Assembly: GCF_902150065.1 (NCBI RefSeq) | Contig: NC_043983.1 | Location: 16,623,821-16,687,820, forward strand | Source: Myripristis murdjan | Lineage: Eukaryota; Chordata; Actinopteri; Holocentriformes; Holocentridae | Reading direction: 5' to 3' | Length of the DNA stretch: 64,000 bases | In this document: positions 53,309 to 64,000 of the stretch, one piece after another | Layout: each line of letters starts with the position of its first letter | How positions within the stretch are numbered: position 1 is the stretch's first letter | Notes under the pieces: generated by a model | Told to the model about the DNA's origin: nothing | Databases searched by the model: none | The model's input: only the letters and a program-made list of their open reading frames with translations | Position numbers and translations under genes: made by a program

Positions 53309-54574
53309 CATAGTCATTCTTTATTTGTCTAAGTAAGTCCTATTGCTGTTATTTTATTTTGCAGTCCCTAATAATTCATCAAATAACTCATCGAAACTTT
53401 ATCCCATAGTTTCATTCACGTGTTCTATTTTAAATGCATCCTCCTCCTTTATATTTTCTAAGACATTAAAGTTCTCTCTCCTCTCCCCTTCTCTTCTCCA
53501 AAATTAAAATTGCCTGTCTAAGGGGCATTTAATCCCCAAAGAGAGTGTTATTGGCTGTGTTCGGGATTTCAAACTGAATGAGGTGTTAGTTGGGGAACCA
53601 GTGGCTCACCATGGAGCCTCATCCTGCTTTGATGGACTCTCAGAGGCTGGGACATATTTTGGGGGAGACGGCAGCCACATTGTCTTAGGTTTGACTATAC
53701 ATTATTTCAATGCATGGCATTATTTCCACTTTGTCATCAGATGTACTCAATGCTTGTTACAAGAGAACCTTGACCTCAAATTTGATTGAAAATATTTGTA
53801 TTCTAGATAAGTACTTCACTGTGGGCTCTGATTTTGACTTGGCCTTTGAGCTGCGTCCGCAGCACTTGACTGGCCTCCTCTTCCACGCTCGAAGTCCTAA
53901 GACCAGCTTCGACGTGTTCTTAGTGGAAAACAAGGTAACATGTTGGAGATTGTAAACAGTGTGGAGTCAGTGACTTAAAAGACAGTTACAGCAACTACTT
54001 GTTCACATTTAATCTTTTGACAGGTGGGAGTCAAGGTGAATGATGGTAATGGTGCTGTCAGTGTCTCAGTGATGCCTCATCAAAGCCTGTGTGACGGCAA
54101 ATTTCATGCAGTTACAGGTATGACTTCTCACCCTAACAGGAACATGCATATGTTTTCATACTTGTGTGGCAATGAATTTTAAATTCCTGCTCTTTCTTGT
54201 CATTCAGTGTCCAAACAGAAAGAAGCTGTCAAAGTAACAGTGGACTCCGTGTCTGAGCAGAAACTGGGTCCCTCCCCGTCCACCTCGTCCTCAGCGACAC
54301 TGGATACCCTTTACATTGGAGGTATGGTTGGTAAATCCATGAAACCTTTTGCTGAATATCAACATTTATGGAGAAAAACAGCTAAGAATGTAATTTCCCT
54401 GGTTTCCTTTGATCTCTCTTCCATGCAGGGACAACAAAGAGGAGCAGAGCCCCCGTGTCCTCTTCATTTATTGGCTGCTTGCGGAGAGTGAGGCTCAACG
54501 GGAGGCCTGTTGCATTCAAAGCTGCTTCCAGTGTGGTTGGCACTGTGAACATCAGTAAATGCCCTGCAGCCTGA
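36709..54574 (+). CDS. lama3: Laminin subunit alpha-3, short A-type chain (complete)
   Basis: Laminin alpha-3 pairs with beta-3 and gamma-2 in laminin-332, which anchors epithelia to basement membrane through alpha6beta4 and alpha3beta1 integrins. I resolve 38 coding exons with consistent phases, totalling 5172 bases and 1723 residues; human LAMA3A is almost the same length. Order: signal peptide, short Cys-rich LE region, coiled-coil domain II/I, five LG domains. Exon positions are given in the four sub-entries. Wording such as [30 protein letters not shown] and [11 protein letters not shown] follows LAMA3 and not LAMA4. Synteny agrees: ankrd29 upstream and ttc39c downstream, as in human 18q11.2. 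The start ATG opens a hydrophobic leader ([16 protein letters not shown]). Confidence 0.96.
38002..38074. repeat. Compound (AC)n(GA)n microsatellite in lama3 intron 2
   Basis: AC units run to 38050 and then about 12 GA units to 38074. Open frames over it are low-complexity artefacts. Confidence 0.92.
38120..38235. repeat. Degenerate TAACC-type minisatellite
   Basis: Loose, decayed units of the form CTTAACTATAACC, CCATAACCTTAATC follow TTTACATTGACCTCCATTCA. This resembles a widespread fish interspersed repeat with an internal CTAACC array. It is old and interrupted. Confidence 0.45.
38825..38857. repeat. (AC)n microsatellite
   Basis: About 16 AC units in lama3 intron 2. Confidence 0.9.
41240..41440. 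repeat. Fish interspersed repeat rich in AGTAAAAGT-like units
   Basis: GTGGTGGAAAAAGTGCTAC, AAGTAGAAGTGC, GTAAAAAGTAG and GGAGTAAAAGTCACTG resemble a common percomorph repeat with AAGTAAAAGT motifs. A related piece lies at about 41790-41870. The copies are diverged and their ends unclear. Confidence 0.4.
43105..43340. repeat. Interspersed repeat containing CTTAGCATAAAGACTTG, with (CAAA)n
   Basis: AGCTACTAGCTTAGCATAA followed by AAGTCTATGGGAGTCATTAG and CCTAGCTCCATC resembles an abundant fish repeat. It ends near a (CAAA)n run at about 43308-43336. The family name is not known to me. It sits in the lama3 intron between exons 42962-43078 and 43518-43672. Confidence 0.45.
48143..48343. mobile_element. 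hAT-type miniature element (MITE) with 8-bp target duplication
   Basis: The ends are inverted: CAGTGATTCTCAACCTTTTG on the left and AGGTTGAGAACCACTG on the right. They are flanked by GTTTGGTG (48135-48142) and GTTTGGGG (48344-48351), an 8-bp target duplication with one change, as hAT elements make. Length is about 200 bases. It contains a (ATT)n array (48216-48262) and has no coding capacity. It lies in the lama3 intron before exon 48451-48555. Confidence 0.85.
48216..48262. repeat. (ATT)n microsatellite inside the hAT MITE
   Basis: About 15 ATT units. Both flanks belong to the same miniature element, so the array grew after insertion or was carried with it. Confidence 0.9.
50657..51915 (+). 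mobile_element. Tc1/mariner transposon with a 3' internal deletion
   Basis: Perfect 38-bp terminal inverted repeats start CAGTACAGGCCAAAAG at the left and mirror this at the right. TA target dinucleotides lie at 50655-50656 and 51916-51917. At about 1.26 kb it is shorter than full Tc1 copies (about 1.6 kb) because the end of the transposase gene has been lost and the frame runs straight into the right inverted repeat. It sits in the lama3 intron between exons 50367-50494 and 52504-52684, in the same orientation as the gene. The near-perfect ends and open frame suggest a fairly young insertion. Confidence 0.93.
51070..51918 (+). CDS. Tc1-family transposase, C-terminally truncated
   Basis: The first in-frame ATG gives a 282-residue protein with no internal stop. 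It has a Tc1 paired-like DNA-binding region (two helix-turn-helix units, residues about 1-110: [20 protein letters not shown]), a GRPR-type hook (RPRKGRPR), a basic nuclear-localisation stretch and the start of the DDE domain. The first Asp is in [11 protein letters not shown] and the second in FQQDNDPKH. The third acidic residue, normally in SPDLNPIE, is deleted: after SDGVL the frame reads through the terminal repeat and stops on the TA target site. DNA binding may remain, but catalysis is not expected. Confidence 0.9.
   Translation: MARTNQLTKEKRVAIITLRNEGQSVRKIAKTLNVSPSGVAKTIKRYNETGTHEDRPRKGRPRVTSASEDKFIRVTSLRNRKLTAAQIRDQINATQSSSSRPIFRTTVKRRLRQSGLHGQIAARKPLLRRGNKQKRFVWAKKHKEWTLNQWKSVLWSDESKFEIFGSNRRVFVRRRKGERMDSTCLVPTVKHGGGGVMVWGCFAGDTVGDLFKIEGTLNQHGYHSILQRHAIPSGLRLVGPSFIFQQDNDPKHTSRLCKGYLTKKESDGVLNEKVCPNFWPVL
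52504..54574 (+). other. lama3: lama3 part 4: LG4-LG5 globular domains
   Basis: Exons are 52504-52684, 52856-53005, 53523-53688, 53807-53934, 54024-54117, 54208-54321 and 54429-54574. LG4 runs from [18 protein letters not shown] through GNWHR and VYLGGVP to [11 protein letters not shown]...SCFDG. LG5 runs from [18 protein letters not shown] through [11 protein letters not shown] to [12 protein letters not shown] and the final KCPAA. In mammals LG4-5 is cut off after secretion. Both domains keep their paired cysteines. Confidence 0.92.
53266..53306. repeat. (AC)n microsatellite
   Basis: About 20 AC units in the lama3 intron before exon 53523-53688. Confidence 0.9.
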
Positions 54575-54674
54575 TGGGATGTAATCAATGAGTAACACGC
54601 CAAATTAACTCATTCTCTGAACTACTTTGTCAGTCTGTTTGCCTGTTGCCTGTCCAGACATGAAAGGAAATAAC

Positions 54675-54680
54675 AATAAA
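54675..54680 (+). terminator. Poly(A) signal of lama3
   Basis: AATAAA 101 bases past the lama3 stop codon. It is the first hexamer downstream and implies a short 3' UTR. Confidence 0.65.
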
Positions 54681-54699
54681 TACAGTAAATGAGTAAATG

Positions 54700-64000
<9,301 letters not shown>

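Overview
The window is nuclear DNA from a ray-finned fish, most likely a percomorph teleost. Split genes with small introns and standard GT/AG junctions, many (AC)n and (GA)n microsatellites, a Tc1 transposon, an hAT miniature element and an L2-like LINE scrap all point that way. Proteins were named by recalling vertebrate family sequences; no database search was run. Exon limits were set by hand from reading frame, splice consensus and phase, so a few may be off by a base or use a neighbouring site.

Layout from left to right: pigx (-, partial) and cep19 (+) are head to head; ing5 (-, first coding exon not found) converges on cep19; plekhb2 (+) follows; vps4b (-) converges on plekhb2; ankrd29 (-) lies just upstream of vps4b; a cathepsin L-like protease gene (+), lama3 (+, a complete short laminin alpha-3A chain of 38 coding exons) and ttc39c (+, runs off the right edge) follow. 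The right half (ankrd29, lama3, ttc39c) is the same block as human 18q11.2. The pigx/cep19 pair matches human 3q29. ing5, plekhb2 and vps4b are neighbours from other human regions, so the window joins several ancestral blocks.

The genes do not form one pathway. They cover GPI-anchor assembly (pigx), cilium assembly (cep19), chromatin reading (ing5), endosome membrane traffic (plekhb2), ESCRT-III disassembly (vps4b), an uncharacterised ankyrin protein (ankrd29), lysosomal proteolysis (cathepsin), basement membrane (lama3) and a TPR protein (ttc39c). I see no cryptic operon-like or defence system.

The best leads are: a perfect X-box (RFX site) before cep19; a lama3 locus with room only for the short A chain and an LG1 domain without its usual cysteines; a cathepsin gene wedged between ankrd29 and lama3 with two in-frame starts; a 47-bp (GA)n repeat that forms the polypyrimidine tract of a vps4b intron; a Tc1 copy with an open frame but a deleted third catalytic acid; and face-to-face poly(A) signals between cep19 and ing5.
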